This document shows, one piece after another, positions 18,217-26,778 of a stretch of DNA of 61,636 nt (positions are counted from its first letter, which is position 1; each line of letters begins with the position of its first letter). Made by a program: the position numbers and the translations under genes. The notes under the pieces are model-generated. The model was not told the origin of the DNA. It ran no database searches and saw only the letters and a list, made by a program, of their open reading frames with translations. The stretch lies in contig CAKUQM010000006.1 of assembly GCA_934675465.1 (NCBI GenBank), positions 1-61,636 on the forward strand, written 5' to 3'. This DNA is from an uncultured Erysipelotrichaceae bacterium. Lineage in GTDB: Bacteria; Bacillota_I; Bacilli_A; Erysipelotrichales; Erysipelotrichaceae.

Positions 18217-20671
18217 TTTCCCTAGCCTTTCTTTTGAATTTCTTAATCATTATTTTTATATCAAGACTATTATAATAAATATTCACATAACCTATTAAAG
18301 ACATCGCCTTAGCTTTTAAAATCTCTGAATCACCAGAAACATAAATTAAAGCTTTACCCTTACCATTTTTAGCTTCTTGGATTAAATTAGCACAGGCTGA
18401 ATTGCCATCGATTGCCAATACGATAGATGGACGTCTTTCAAATATTTCATAATTAAATGACTTATAAATACCCATTCCTAGGTTTTCGGTAGAAACAACA
18501 CAATAGATATTAGTCTTTTCGATCTTTTTAATCTCTTTTGAAGTAAGCGAATGAGGGACGATGGCATAGATTTCAAAGCCCCTATTATGGTCAATCAAAT
18601 ATTTCTCATAGCCACTAATCTTATGTCCTACCACAAAATAGAATTTCTTAGGATCTAGTGAATATAATAATTCATCTAGCATATCTAATTGAAAATTGGC
18701 TAGTTTAACACTACGATTATCTTGATTAAAACTACCTCCAGCCAAGATGATTGGCATCTTATCAAGCGGAAAGTCTTTAATTCTATCTTTTAAAGCATCC
18801 GTAGATAGATAAATATCTTTATTTTCATAAGCTAGATTAATAGATTCAGATTTATTGATTTCAATTAAGTCTTTGATATATTCACCAATATCCTTGTTTT
18901 CAGGATTAAATAGTTTAGTCTTTCTATCGAATGATTTTTCACTATCTTTGATTATTTTATCTTCAGTAGCACACATTAATTTAAAATCATCAGAATCTAA
19001 TTTCAATAAAGATCTTAGAGCTAATTCTTCATCAAGTGAATTAGTTCCATAAATTCCACAACCATCAGACCCTTGAACGGCACTAACGCCATTTTTTAGG
19101 AATTCTTTAATTGGATGGGCATCCAAAACAGTTAGATTATTTAATCTAACATTTGAAGTTAATTGGAATTCAAGGATTACATTATTTTGTTTAAGTTTTC
19201 TAATTAAATCCTTACCCTTCTTAGTCTTTAAACTAGTTGTATAAATACCATGGCCTATACGAAGCTTTGGCATCTTTTGACCCTTGTCCAAAGAATCTAA
19301 GACGATATCAACAGCTCTTGTGACATTGTCTTTTAAAGAATCATTTTCACCAGCATGGATTCTAATGGTGAAATAAGGATCTGTTTTACTATAGGCTACA
19401 AGTTCTCTAATAACCGGTTCTAGTTCCCCAATATCATTTATTTCTTCGCCAACAAAGTCAGCACCCACAACATATGGGTCCTTACACACAGCCTTTAAGA
19501 CATCTAGGTTGTTTCTTAGATAGTTATCGCTAGTTATCTTATCTTTAACAATAGTTAATGGGATTCTTCTTAAAGCTGCCAAAAATCTTATCTTAACGCC
19601 AGTTTCTTTATAGGCTAAAGGAAGTATCTTATGATAAGATTTGATTTCCTTAAGCATTTCTTCATTTCCCTTAACTAGAGTGGTATTGGATATTTCTACA
19701 TAATTAATGCCCAAAGCCTTATACATTCTGGCAATCCATAATAATTTATCTTCTAATAAAGTATTATCTTTATAATCAGGATTTGATGCATCTAGTAACA
19801 TTTTATTTAAATATCTTGATACATCTTTGTCTTGTATCTTGTCGATATTTTTAAGAGTAATCTTTTTATCTGAGTCTATGCCCTTGGCAAAGACATAACG
19901 ATATAAGTATAGCTTTTCAAGGTTTGTGAAAACAGCTTGGCCATCTTTTAAAATTGATAAAGAAACTCTTATCTTGTTGATGTTGTAAGCTGCATCTTGA
20001 TAGTTATTTAAGATTAAATCAGCAAAGTTGATAAAAGTATTATCGTCAATCTTGCGATCTAAATATTTACCCACAAGATTCGAGCCCGTAAAATCCTTTG
20101 CGACCTTTTCTCTTTTATTTTCCAACATCTTATATTGTCTATCATTTAACTTCAAACCAAGTTTCTTAATGTAGTAATATGGATACCTAATTTGATGATA
20201 GATACCAAGAGCAATTAAAATATCTGGATATAAATTAGCGTTCATATGCGTATGAACATCAGTTTTAAACTTAAATTCCTCTTCAATATAAGTTCTAATC
20301 AAAACATCATTTAACGCAAGGTCACACTTTTTTGTCTGTGACATTAGGGTCTTTGAAATAGCTGGAACTAAGGCTCTAGGTAAAATATTACCTTTAGAGT
20401 TAATAACAGCTACTGTTTTATTGTTGAATTTAAGAATATGAATATGTTTATTTTCTTCATTAACATAAGTTGGTACCTTTCCTCTTATTTGTAGAAGTCC
20501 ATCCTCGCCCATACTTAAAGGAAGTTTGCAGATACTTGCAAGGTTTCTAATCAAGTTTCCACTTGAATGATTAGGGGTTCTTAAAATATAGTAATAATTA
20601 TTTTTATCAAGATAAAAGTCAATTACTATATCTTTTTCTAAATCCAAATAAAACGTATCAAAGTATTTCAT
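18203..20671 (-). CDS. Large adenosine-deaminase-like protein with a C-terminal Rossmann/SLOG-like domain
   Basis: 822 residues. An N-terminal region of unknown type (1-130) precedes an adenosine deaminase barrel with all metal and catalytic positions: H140/H142 (DVHTH), H439/E442 (IHAGE), H474 (IGHG) and D536 (QGSDG), plus the LTSNVRL strand motif. About 200 extra helical residues (150-350) sit inside the barrel. Residues 640-800 form a separate alpha/beta domain with glycine-rich loops (ILAGGSFNQ, GHKISGYEKYLI) and an ANLIQEAKNGKGKALIYVSG segment, resembling SLOG/DprA-type nucleotide-binding folds. Normal ADA is about 340 residues. It starts one base after the TRIC gene stop. Deamination of a purine nucleoside or nucleotide is inferred; the true substrate is open. 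Confidence 0.75.
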   Translation of the reverse strand: MKYFDTFYLDLEKDIVIDFYLDKNNYYYILRTPNHSSGNLIRNLASICKLPLSMGEDGLLQIRGKVPTYVNEENKHIHILKFNNKTVAVINSKGNILPRALVPAISKTLMSQTKKCDLALNDVLIRTYIEEEFKFKTDVHTHMNANLYPDILIALGIYHQIRYPYYYIKKLGLKLNDRQYKMLENKREKVAKDFTGSNLVGKYLDRKIDDNTFINFADLILNNYQDAAYNINKIRVSLSILKDGQAVFTNLEKLYLYRYVFAKGIDSDKKITLKNIDKIQDKDVSRYLNKMLLDASNPDYKDNTLLEDKLLWIARMYKALGINYVEISNTTLVKGNEEMLKEIKSYHKILPLAYKETGVKIRFLAALRRIPLTIVKDKITSDNYLRNNLDVLKAVCKDPYVVGADFVGEEINDIGELEPVIRELVAYSKTDPYFTIRIHAGENDSLKDNVTRAVDIVLDSLDKGQKMPKLRIGHGIYTTSLKTKKGKDLIRKLKQNNVILEFQLTSNVRLNNLTVLDAHPIKEFLKNGVSAVQGSDGCGIYGTNSLDEELALRSLLKLDSDDFKLMCATEDKIIKDSEKSFDRKTKLFNPENKDIGEYIKDLIEINKSESINLAYENKDIYLSTDALKDRIKDFPLDKMPIILAGGSFNQDNRSVKLANFQLDMLDELLYSLDPKKFYFVVGHKISGYEKYLIDHNRGFEIYAIVPHSLTSKEIKKIEKTNIYCVVSTENLGMGIYKSFNYEIFERRPSIVLAIDGNSACANLIQEAKNGKGKALIYVSGDSEILKAKAMSLIGYVNIYYNSLDIKIMIKKFKRKARENGRI

Positions 20672-20672
20672 A

Positions 20673-21272
20673 TTATTTTGCCTTAGGTAGATTCCACTTA
20701 TATTTTATCGCTAACATTCTTAATGTAAATATAACAAAAAAGGTAACTATAATCGATAGGTTATCGTTTATTTTAAACAAGAAGAAAGAAGTGATAGAAC
20801 CTATAATTGCTGCACAAGCATAGAAGTGTCTTGTGAAGATGGCTAGGTCTATGTGGGCAAAGATGTCTCTTAAAGCACCACCACCTACCGCAGTTAAAGT
20901 TCCTATGAATACTGATAAGAAGAAATTATTGTAAGCTAGTGTTGTTTCAACCCCAACTACTGTAAATATTCCAAGTCCTATCGCATCCATAATTTGAATA
21001 GATAATTTTGCTTTTTTAAAGCAAGCTCTTGGTTTTGACATAAAGCAAGCTAGCGCAAAGGCAAAGGCCAATATCAAAGTAATTGGGTTGTTGAAAATTG
21101 TTGGTGGGTGAATGCCTAATATGGCATCTCTTAAAATACCGCCTCCTACCGCAGTAGTTAAACCAAGCATAACAACACCAAAAATATCCATTCTGTTTTC
21201 AATGCCCACCATAGCTCCAGAGATGGCAAAAGCAATGGTTCCAATGTATTCTAATAGATTTAAAAATGTCAT
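20673..21272 (-). CDS. TRIC-type cation channel (YicG/UPF0126)
   Basis: A 199-residue membrane protein with about seven segments formed from two similar halves, each carrying the family motif GGG-x-LRD (GGGILRD at about 44-50 and GGGALRD at about 130-136). Bacterial TRIC proteins form trimeric monovalent-cation channels. The gene begins 2 bases after the stop of the coiled-coil gene and ends one base before the ADA-like gene, so all three are one transcript. The physiological trigger of the channel is unknown. Confidence 0.9.
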   Translation of the reverse strand: MTFLNLLEYIGTIAFAISGAMVGIENRMDIFGVVMLGLTTAVGGGILRDAILGIHPPTIFNNPITLILAFAFALACFMSKPRACFKKAKLSIQIMDAIGLGIFTVVGVETTLAYNNFFLSVFIGTLTAVGGGALRDIFAHIDLAIFTRHFYACAAIIGSITSFFLFKINDNLSIIVTFFVIFTLRMLAIKYKWNLPKAK

Positions 21273-21274
21273 AA

Positions 21275-24200
21275 TTAATTCTTTTTAAAGATAGTTGCAA
21301 CCTTATTATTCATAACATCAACTTGTTTACGACGATTATTAGTGTCGTTAACTAAAGAATTGTAGTAATCATCTATTTCTTGCATCTTGTTAGTGAAGAT
21401 AGTAATTACCGCAAAACGTTTCATATCAATTTCATCATTAATCACATTGAATTTTTGATTAATCTCGTCGATCTTCTTGTTGATTGTATCGATATCATTT
21501 ATGACATATGATGTTTCTTCTAATTCAGCTTCTTTTTCACTTAAGAAAGCTTGATTTTCATTTTCAATATTTTCAAGATGCATCTTTTCAAGAACTTCTT
21601 TATCTTCATTGAATTTATTTTCAAGTTCAGTTAAACGCTCTTCATATAAAGTTTTCTCTTCATCAATATTTTTAATGTTTAAATCAATTTTGTATCTTAA
21701 GTTAGCTTGTCTTTCTTTTTCCTTAACTATTAATTCCTCGTACTTATCACTAATTTCTTTGATTTGTGATTCATAAGTATTTGTGATAGTTCCTTTAGAA
21801 TTAACATTTTCTTCGAATTCCTTGGCGATTTGTTCAAGTTTTTCTTTCTTATATTCATTAAGCGTCTTAACAGCTTCTTGGTGAGTGTTGTTTAATTCAT
21901 CAATCTTTTCTTTGAATTCAGAAGCTAAAATTAACATAATGTCTTCTTTTTGATCATTCTCATTTTTCAACACAAAAGGTCTAACTTTAACAAGTTCATC
22001 ATACGTATCAAAGGCATCAACTAGTTCTTTTTTAATATCATTAACTTTTTTAGCGAATGTATCGTTTAATTCATTTTGTTTAAGAACGATATTAGCAATT
22101 TCTTCTTTTAGATTGTTGATATAAGCACTAGTTTGGTTCTTTAATTCTTCAAATTTTTGGTTTTGTTCATCAACATAGTTTTCATAGCCTTTATTCGCAT
22201 CATCAAAGTCTCTAGCTAATTGGTAACGTTTTTCAATTAGTTCTTTCTTGGTGTTATGAAGGTTATTTAATGCTGACTTGTTATTTTCTCTTAATTCCTT
22301 AAGAGCCTTATCGTAATTACTCTTTAAAAGTTCTGTTTCTAAATCATTCTCTTTTTGTTTAGCTTGGATTAGATTTTGCCACTCACCTCTTTTTAGTACA
22401 GCTTCGTTTTCTGCATTGTTTAATTCATCAGCGGTTTCTCTAGTACGCGCAAGTTGTAGCTTGTAAGATGCAGTATATTCATTTTCAAGTCTATTTTTAC
22501 GGTTCTTGATATCAGTTAAAAGGTCAGCACATTCAATCTTTAAAAGTTCTAGTTCTTTTTCCTTATTAGATATCTCAATATTGTTTTCTTGAACATAATT
22601 ATCTTCTTGATGTTTTAAGTCAAGTTTCTTAATATTGAATTCATCTTTATAGTAAGTCATGACTTCTTTTATTTCGTCATCATTTACATTCGTAATATAA
22701 GCTAGTTCGTTATCTAAAGCTTCTTTGAATTCTTTAATTTCTTTTAGTTTGTTATCTAAATTATTTTTATAAATATTTAATTGATCTTGATGATTGTTTT
22801 CTAATTCTTCTAGCTTTTTCTTTTCTTCGGCTAATTTGTCAAGTAATGAAACTTTTATTTCTTGATTTTCATCTTTAAACTTAGCGATTTCTTCGTCTTT
22901 TTCCTTCTTCTTTTCATCCAAAATCGAGATTACAGAAGTAAGAGTTGTTTCTCTATCAGCATTTGAAATCATTAAATCATTGAGAATCTTTTCTTCTTTT
23001 TTCTTTCTATTTATGAATTCATCAGTTATTTTAGCTTGTTTACTTTCATAATTAGTCTTTAAAGTTTCTAAAGATTCTTCTTTTTTCTTATCAAGTTCAA
23101 CTAAAAAGGCATTGAAGTTAGCTTCTTCAACATTAAGTTCATCTTTTAAAGCTTGGATGTTCTTTAATAAGTCACTTCTAGTGCTTTGTAGCTTGGCTAC
23201 ATCAGCATTAAAATTATCTTCAAGTTCGATATTATTAGCATCAATAAAAGCTTTTTCTTTTTCAAATTTAGCCTTTTCATCTTCTTCTTGTTTATTTAAA
23301 GAAGTAAGTTTTTCTTGGTGTTGGTTTGTAAGATATTCGATTCTTTGTTCAAAAGATTTTTGTAGTCTTTCGACATCTGCATGATAATCAGCTTCTAGTT
23401 CTTGATCTTTCTTTTTAAATTCAGTTTCAATTTCAACAACCGCTTCATCATACTTGGCTTTTAAATCTTCTTTTTTCTTAGCCAAATCTGCAAGTAATTT
23501 TTCATTTTCTTCTTTAGCCTTTACAGAAGTTACATTAACAAGGGTATCGATCTTTTCTTGAATAACTTGGATGTTATTGTTGATTCTTTGTTTTTCTTCT
23601 TCAAATCTGATCTTAAGATTTTCTTTTTCAGCATCTGAATTGGAAACATATGTTTCAATGCTTGCTTGAATGGCTGCAATTTTAATGTTAAGACTGTCGA
23701 TTTTATCATTAACCGCATTCTTGCTGTTTAAAATGGTTTCGATAATCGCATCGTTTTCTGTCTTATATTCATCAATTTTCTGTTTATATTCATTCTCTTT
23801 TATTTCAAGAGAGTTTAAATATTCATCGTTTAATTCTTTTATCTTGTTTTTTAAATCATCGATTTTTTGTTTATAGTCTTTGCTTAGGGCTGTATATTTA
23901 TTTTCTAATTCCTCATTATCGTTCTTTAAAAGTCCAATTGCTTGTTGAGCTTGATTAAAACGATCGTTATAGCGATCTAATAAATAAGTTTTTCTTTTTT
24001 CAAATTCTGCTTTTTCAATTTCGACCTTTTGTTTAAGAACTTGTAATTCTTTCTCATGATTTTCTTTTTCATTAAGGTACTTTTGGTCTAAGTTTTCTAC
24101 AAATTCTGAGAATTGTTTTTTAAAATCTTCACTTCTATTTTTTAATTGTTCTTCTAGATTTGCTAGAGTTGTTTTTTCCTTATTTGTAAGAATACTAGCT

Positions 24201-25177
24201 AATTCATTTAATTCAGCTAAAGTCTTAGCATATTTTTCTTCAGCTGCTATTCTAACATTTGTTTCTTCATCTTTTTTAAGTGATAAAACATTTTTAATTT
24301 TTTCATTCTCACTATTTAATATAGATATTTCATTGTCATAAACAGTTTGGAGTCTTTGGAATTCTAAATCGTTGTTAGTTTTTAAATCTTCCTTGGTTTT
24401 TAATAGTTGCTCTTTTTTGAAGCATAGGGCATCGTAATCTTTTTCTAAACGTAATAGTTCTTCTTTTTTAGCATTTAGTTTTTCAGTTTGAGCTTTAATA
24501 ATTTCAGCTTCTTTTTCTTTATTAGCAGCTTCGATTTTAGCTAGCGCTTCATCTTGACTAATTTTATTCTTTTCTATTTCTTTTTCTAGAGATTTAATTT
24601 CTTGATTATATGAGTCTTTTATTTCTTCTATTTTTTTAGTTTTATCATTCTTTTCTTGTTTAAGGCTTATAATTTCGCGGTTTGTTTCATTGTCAAAATT
24701 AGCAGCTTTAATATTGAATGCTTCGTTTTGTTGATCTCTTTGTTTTTTTAGTTCTTCCAGTTGTTGTTCATAAGAAAGACGTAGTGCCTCACTATCACTA
24801 AATTCTTTTTCAATTCCTTCATTATATTTATTTATATAAGTATTTTTTAGTTTGTCTTTCTTAGCTTCCAATTGAGACATTTTTTTGTCAGAACTAGCTT
24901 TTAAGGTACTTATCTTTTTATCAGCAGAAGCAAGTTGAGTATTTAATTTTTCTTGTTCCTTTAATAAAAATTCTTTTGATGTAGTGTGTTTGTTTTTTAA
25001 TTTATCAATTCTTTCGTTATGAAAAAATTTTATTTCTTTATTTTCGTTATTAATTGATGCAATATCACTTCTTAGTTCTTTGTTGGCGTTTTTTGTTTCG
25101 CTAATGTTAGTATTTACCGCATCAATAGTAGCCTTTTCGTTGTTTTGTTTACTGAATAAATTAGTGCTTTTTCTCAT
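21275..25177 (-). CDS. Giant coiled-coil protein without ATPase heads
   Basis: 1300 residues made almost wholly of Lys/Glu/Asn/Leu heptads from about residue 20 to 1290. There is no Walker A, no hinge domain, no signal peptide and no membrane segment, so it is not SMC, MukB or Rad50. The best analogy is a cytoskeletal or scaffold rod (crescentin- or FilP-like), but no homology is claimed. AGAGGG lies just upstream of the ATG. It is the first gene of the operon with the TRIC channel, the ADA-like protein and the patatin. The first 15 residues (RKSTNLFSKQNNEKAT) are polar and could be an attachment segment. Confidence 0.85.
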   Translation of the reverse strand: MRKSTNLFSKQNNEKATIDAVNTNISETKNANKELRSDIASINNENKEIKFFHNERIDKLKNKHTTSKEFLLKEQEKLNTQLASADKKISTLKASSDKKMSQLEAKKDKLKNTYINKYNEGIEKEFSDSEALRLSYEQQLEELKKQRDQQNEAFNIKAANFDNETNREIISLKQEKNDKTKKIEEIKDSYNQEIKSLEKEIEKNKISQDEALAKIEAANKEKEAEIIKAQTEKLNAKKEELLRLEKDYDALCFKKEQLLKTKEDLKTNNDLEFQRLQTVYDNEISILNSENEKIKNVLSLKKDEETNVRIAAEEKYAKTLAELNELASILTNKEKTTLANLEEQLKNRSEDFKKQFSEFVENLDQKYLNEKENHEKELQVLKQKVEIEKAEFEKRKTYLLDRYNDRFNQAQQAIGLLKNDNEELENKYTALSKDYKQKIDDLKNKIKELNDEYLNSLEIKENEYKQKIDEYKTENDAIIETILNSKNAVNDKIDSLNIKIAAIQASIETYVSNSDAEKENLKIRFEEEKQRINNNIQVIQEKIDTLVNVTSVKAKEENEKLLADLAKKKEDLKAKYDEAVVEIETEFKKKDQELEADYHADVERLQKSFEQRIEYLTNQHQEKLTSLNKQEEDEKAKFEKEKAFIDANNIELEDNFNADVAKLQSTRSDLLKNIQALKDELNVEEANFNAFLVELDKKKEESLETLKTNYESKQAKITDEFINRKKKEEKILNDLMISNADRETTLTSVISILDEKKKEKDEEIAKFKDENQEIKVSLLDKLAEEKKKLEELENNHQDQLNIYKNNLDNKLKEIKEFKEALDNELAYITNVNDDEIKEVMTYYKDEFNIKKLDLKHQEDNYVQENNIEISNKEKELELLKIECADLLTDIKNRKNRLENEYTASYKLQLARTRETADELNNAENEAVLKRGEWQNLIQAKQKENDLETELLKSNYDKALKELRENNKSALNNLHNTKKELIEKRYQLARDFDDANKGYENYVDEQNQKFEELKNQTSAYINNLKEEIANIVLKQNELNDTFAKKVNDIKKELVDAFDTYDELVKVRPFVLKNENDQKEDIMLILASEFKEKIDELNNTHQEAVKTLNEYKKEKLEQIAKEFEENVNSKGTITNTYESQIKEISDKYEELIVKEKERQANLRYKIDLNIKNIDEEKTLYEERLTELENKFNEDKEVLEKMHLENIENENQAFLSEKEAELEETSYVINDIDTINKKIDEINQKFNVINDEIDMKRFAVITIFTNKMQEIDDYYNSLVNDTNNRRKQVDVMNNKVATIFKKN

Positions 25178-25309
25178 AAATCTGCCCTCTATTAAAAAAA
25201 GAAATAGGTATTTCCTGATAAAATTATACTGTTTTTATAAATATTAAACAAATTTTGTATTGCATTTTATAAAAGTTTCTAGTATGATAATAAAGCGCAG
25301 TGATGAAGT

Positions 25310-25383
25310 GGTTCCTTAGCCAAGTGGTAAGGCAATAGACTGCAACTCTGTGATCGCCGGTTCGAATCTGGCAGGAACCTCCA
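25310..25383 (+). tRNA. tRNA-Cys (GCA)
   Basis: 74 bases with encoded CCA. Acceptor GGTTCCT pairs with AGGAACC; anticodon loop CTGCAAC; T-loop TTCGAAT. First of nine tRNAs on this strand. Confidence 0.95.
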
Positions 25384-25389
25384 TTTAGT

Positions 25390-25475
25390 GGGGATGTGGC
25401 GGAATGGTAGACGCGAGGGACTTAAAATCCCTTGGTAGCAATACTGTGAGGGTTCAACTCCCTCCATCCCCACCA
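25390..25475 (+). tRNA. tRNA-Leu (TAA)
   Basis: 86 bases, class II with a long variable arm, encoded CCA. Acceptor GGGGATG with CATCCCC; anticodon loop CTTAAAA gives TAA. Confidence 0.95.
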
Positions 25476-25497
25476 CTAAACAGCGTAAACAAAATGT

Positions 25498-25574
25498 GCG
25501 CCCATAGCTCAACTGGATAGAGCGTTTGACTACGGATCAAAAGGTTGCGGGTTCAAGTCCTGCTGGGCGCGCCA
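25498..25574 (+). tRNA. tRNA-Arg (ACG)
   Basis: 77 bases, encoded GCCA end. Acceptor GCGCCCA pairs with TGGGCGC; anticodon loop CTACGGA gives ACG (read as ICG after editing). Confidence 0.95.
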
Positions 25575-25597
25575 AAAATTGAAATTCTTTTTTTTCT

Positions 25598-25674
25598 CGG
25601 GATGTAGCTCAGCTTGGTAGAGTACTTGATTTGGGATCAAGGTGTCGCAGGTTCGAATCCTGTCATCCCGACCA
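25598..25674 (+). tRNA. tRNA-Pro (TGG)
   Basis: 77 bases with CCA. Acceptor CGGGATG pairs with CATCCCG; anticodon loop TTTGGGA gives TGG. Confidence 0.95.
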
Positions 25675-25690
25675 TTAAATTTATTTATTT

Positions 25691-25767
25691 GGCTAGGTAG
25701 CTTAGTTGGCTAGAGCAATCGGTTCATACCCGGTAGGTCGTGGGTTCGAGTCCCACCCTCGCCACCA
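25691..25767 (+). tRNA. tRNA-Met (CAT), elongator type
   Basis: 77 bases with CCA. Anticodon loop TTCATAC. Acceptor GGCTAGG against CCTCGCC leaves a T-C mismatch at pair 4-69. It resembles elongator Met rather than the Ile2 tRNA that follows. Confidence 0.85.
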
Positions 25768-25778
25768 ATTAGTTAGTC

Positions 25779-25855
25779 GGACCCTTAGCTCAGTTGGTCA
25801 GAGCTTCCGGCTCATAACCGGGTGGTCGTAGGTTCGAGTCCTACAGGGTCCACCA
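25779..25855 (+). tRNA. tRNA-Ile2 (CAT, lysidine-modified) probable
   Basis: 77 bases with CCA. Anticodon loop CTCATAA. The acceptor GGACCCT and the T-arm GTAGGTTCGAGTCCTAC closely match bacillary tRNA-Ile(CAT), whose C34 is changed to lysidine by TilS. A Met assignment is the alternative. Confidence 0.75.
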
Positions 25856-25884
25856 ATAAGTAAACTAAAAGGATTAAAAATTAT

Positions 25885-25975
25885 GGAGGAATACCCAAGT
25901 GGCTGAAGGGTCCGGTCTTGAAAACCGGTAGGTCAGGAAACTGGCGCCTGGGTTCGAATCCCAGTTCCTCCGCCA
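25885..25975 (+). tRNA. tRNA-Ser (TGA)
   Basis: 91 bases, class II with a long variable arm, GCCA end. Acceptor GGAGGAA with TTCCTCC; anticodon loop CTTGAAA gives TGA. Confidence 0.95.
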
Positions 25976-26045
25976 TTTCTATTAAAACTTATTAAGTTAG
26001 AACTGGAATTCGAACACTTAATATGTTATTATAGAAAAGCAACAT

Positions 26046-26122
26046 CGCGAGGTAGAGCAGCCTGGTAGCTCGTCGGGCCCATAACCCGGAGGTCGTTGGT
26101 TCAAATCCTTCCCTCGCAACCA
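26046..26122 (+). tRNA. Initiator tRNA-fMet (CAT) with unusual positions
   Basis: 77 bases with CCA. Initiator hallmarks are present: a C1-A72 mismatch and three G-C pairs (GGG/CCC) closing the anticodon stem. The anticodon loop is CCCATAA, so position 33 is C rather than the near-universal U. The T-stem GTTGG/CCTTC has two adjacent T-T mismatches at pairs 50-64 and 51-63. It is either a decaying copy or an initiator with unusual features. Confidence 0.85.
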
Positions 26123-26124
26123 AT

Positions 26125-26200
26125 GGTTCTGTAGCTCAGTTGGTAGAGCAATGGACTGAAAATCCATGTGTCGCCAGTTCAATTCTGGCCGGAACCACCA
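26125..26200 (+). tRNA. tRNA-Phe (GAA)
   Basis: 76 bases with CCA. Acceptor GGTTCTG with CGGAACC; anticodon loop CTGAAAA gives GAA. Last gene of the tRNA cluster. Confidence 0.95.
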
Positions 26201-26210
26201 TTAGTTAATA

Positions 26211-26236
26211 AAGTGCCTTAAATAGGCACTTTTTTA
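26211..26236 (+). terminator. Terminator of the tRNA cluster
   Basis: AAGTGCC (26211-26217), seven-base loop, GGCACTT (26225-26231) then a T run. From here to 26360 I see only AT-rich sequence and no gene. Confidence 0.85.
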
Positions 26237-26360
26237 ATTTTTGCGAACGATTTGCGCACGAATTTATATAATTAATTTTTATCTTTTTGGCATCTGAATT
26301 TTCCCTTGTTTTTATTAGATCTAAAATACAAATCCTTATTCTCTTTTGTACAGTATATTC

Positions 26361-26391
26361 AAAACTCCTCATGTTAATAACCATGAGGAGT
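26361..26391 (-). terminator. Terminator after the small membrane protein gene
   Basis: ACTCCTCATG and CATGAGGAGT (26364-26373 and 26382-26391) form a perfect 10-bp stem; on the minus strand it is followed by TTTTG. Confidence 0.8.
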
Positions 26392-26397
26392 ACATCA

Positions 26398-26769
26398 TCA
26401 TTCATTAGTTTCTAAAGCCTTATAATATATCAACATCATAAATGTAGAAACAATAAGTCCAATATAGAATTCAGGAAAAGCCATATCAAGACTTGTCTTT
26501 AAACTTATTTGAGGTGTAATTGTATAAGTATACCAAGTAAAGAACATAAATAATTCTGATATTACTATACCTATAGTTCCAATACCGCTTATCCATTCAT
26601 CAGTAAATAATCCAATCACAAATATCACAATTGATAATAGGCCTATAGGATTTGTAAGATTAATAATACCAGAGATTTCTTGTACGCCTTTCATACCACC
26701 ATATTGATTAAGCAACATTGGTGACAAACTAACTACAAATAGTATTGCTAAAATAGTTTTCTTTTTCAT
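26398..26769 (-). CDS. Small membrane protein, about four segments
   Basis: 123 residues, nearly all hydrophobic, with about four membrane segments (for example 3-20, 38-55, 58-78, 98-118). I do not recognise a family. A GGGGTCA-like site lies just upstream of the ATG. It begins 9 bases after the glycosyltransferase gene stops, so the two are likely cotranscribed and it may assist the surface polysaccharide synthase, which is inference from position only. Confidence 0.7.
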   Translation of the reverse strand: MKKKTILAILFVVSLSPMLLNQYGGMKGVQEISGIINLTNPIGLLSIVIFVIGLFTDEWISGIGTIGIVISELFMFFTWYTYTITPQISLKTSLDMAFPEFYIGLIVSTFMMLIYYKALETNE

Positions 26770-26778
26770 TTTGACCCC

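Noticed and set aside
18203..20671. Direct identification as RdrB of a RADAR defence system
   Set aside because: No RdrA-type ATPase is in the neighbourhood and I cannot compare sequences here; size and ADA motifs alone are insufficient.
21275..25177. SMC/Rad50-type chromosome protein
   Set aside because: No Walker A or B, no signature motif and no globular hinge.
21275..25177. Nucleotide repeats in the coiled-coil gene as a CRISPR or satellite
   Set aside because: The apparent periodicity comes from Lys/Glu/Asn-rich heptads; there are no identical repeats with unique spacers.
25279..25512. Minus-strand open frame across the tRNA-Cys and tRNA-Leu genes
   Set aside because: It is the antisense of two perfect tRNA genes; such frames are common shadows and no ribosome-binding site supports it.
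26236..26300. An attachment site near tRNA-Phe
   Set aside because: No direct repeat of the tRNA 3' end and no integrase gene within the window.
26205..26405. Minus-strand 66-codon frame after the tRNA cluster
   Set aside because: It overlaps the tRNA terminator and the hairpin at 26364-26391, has no ribosome-binding site and looks random in composition.
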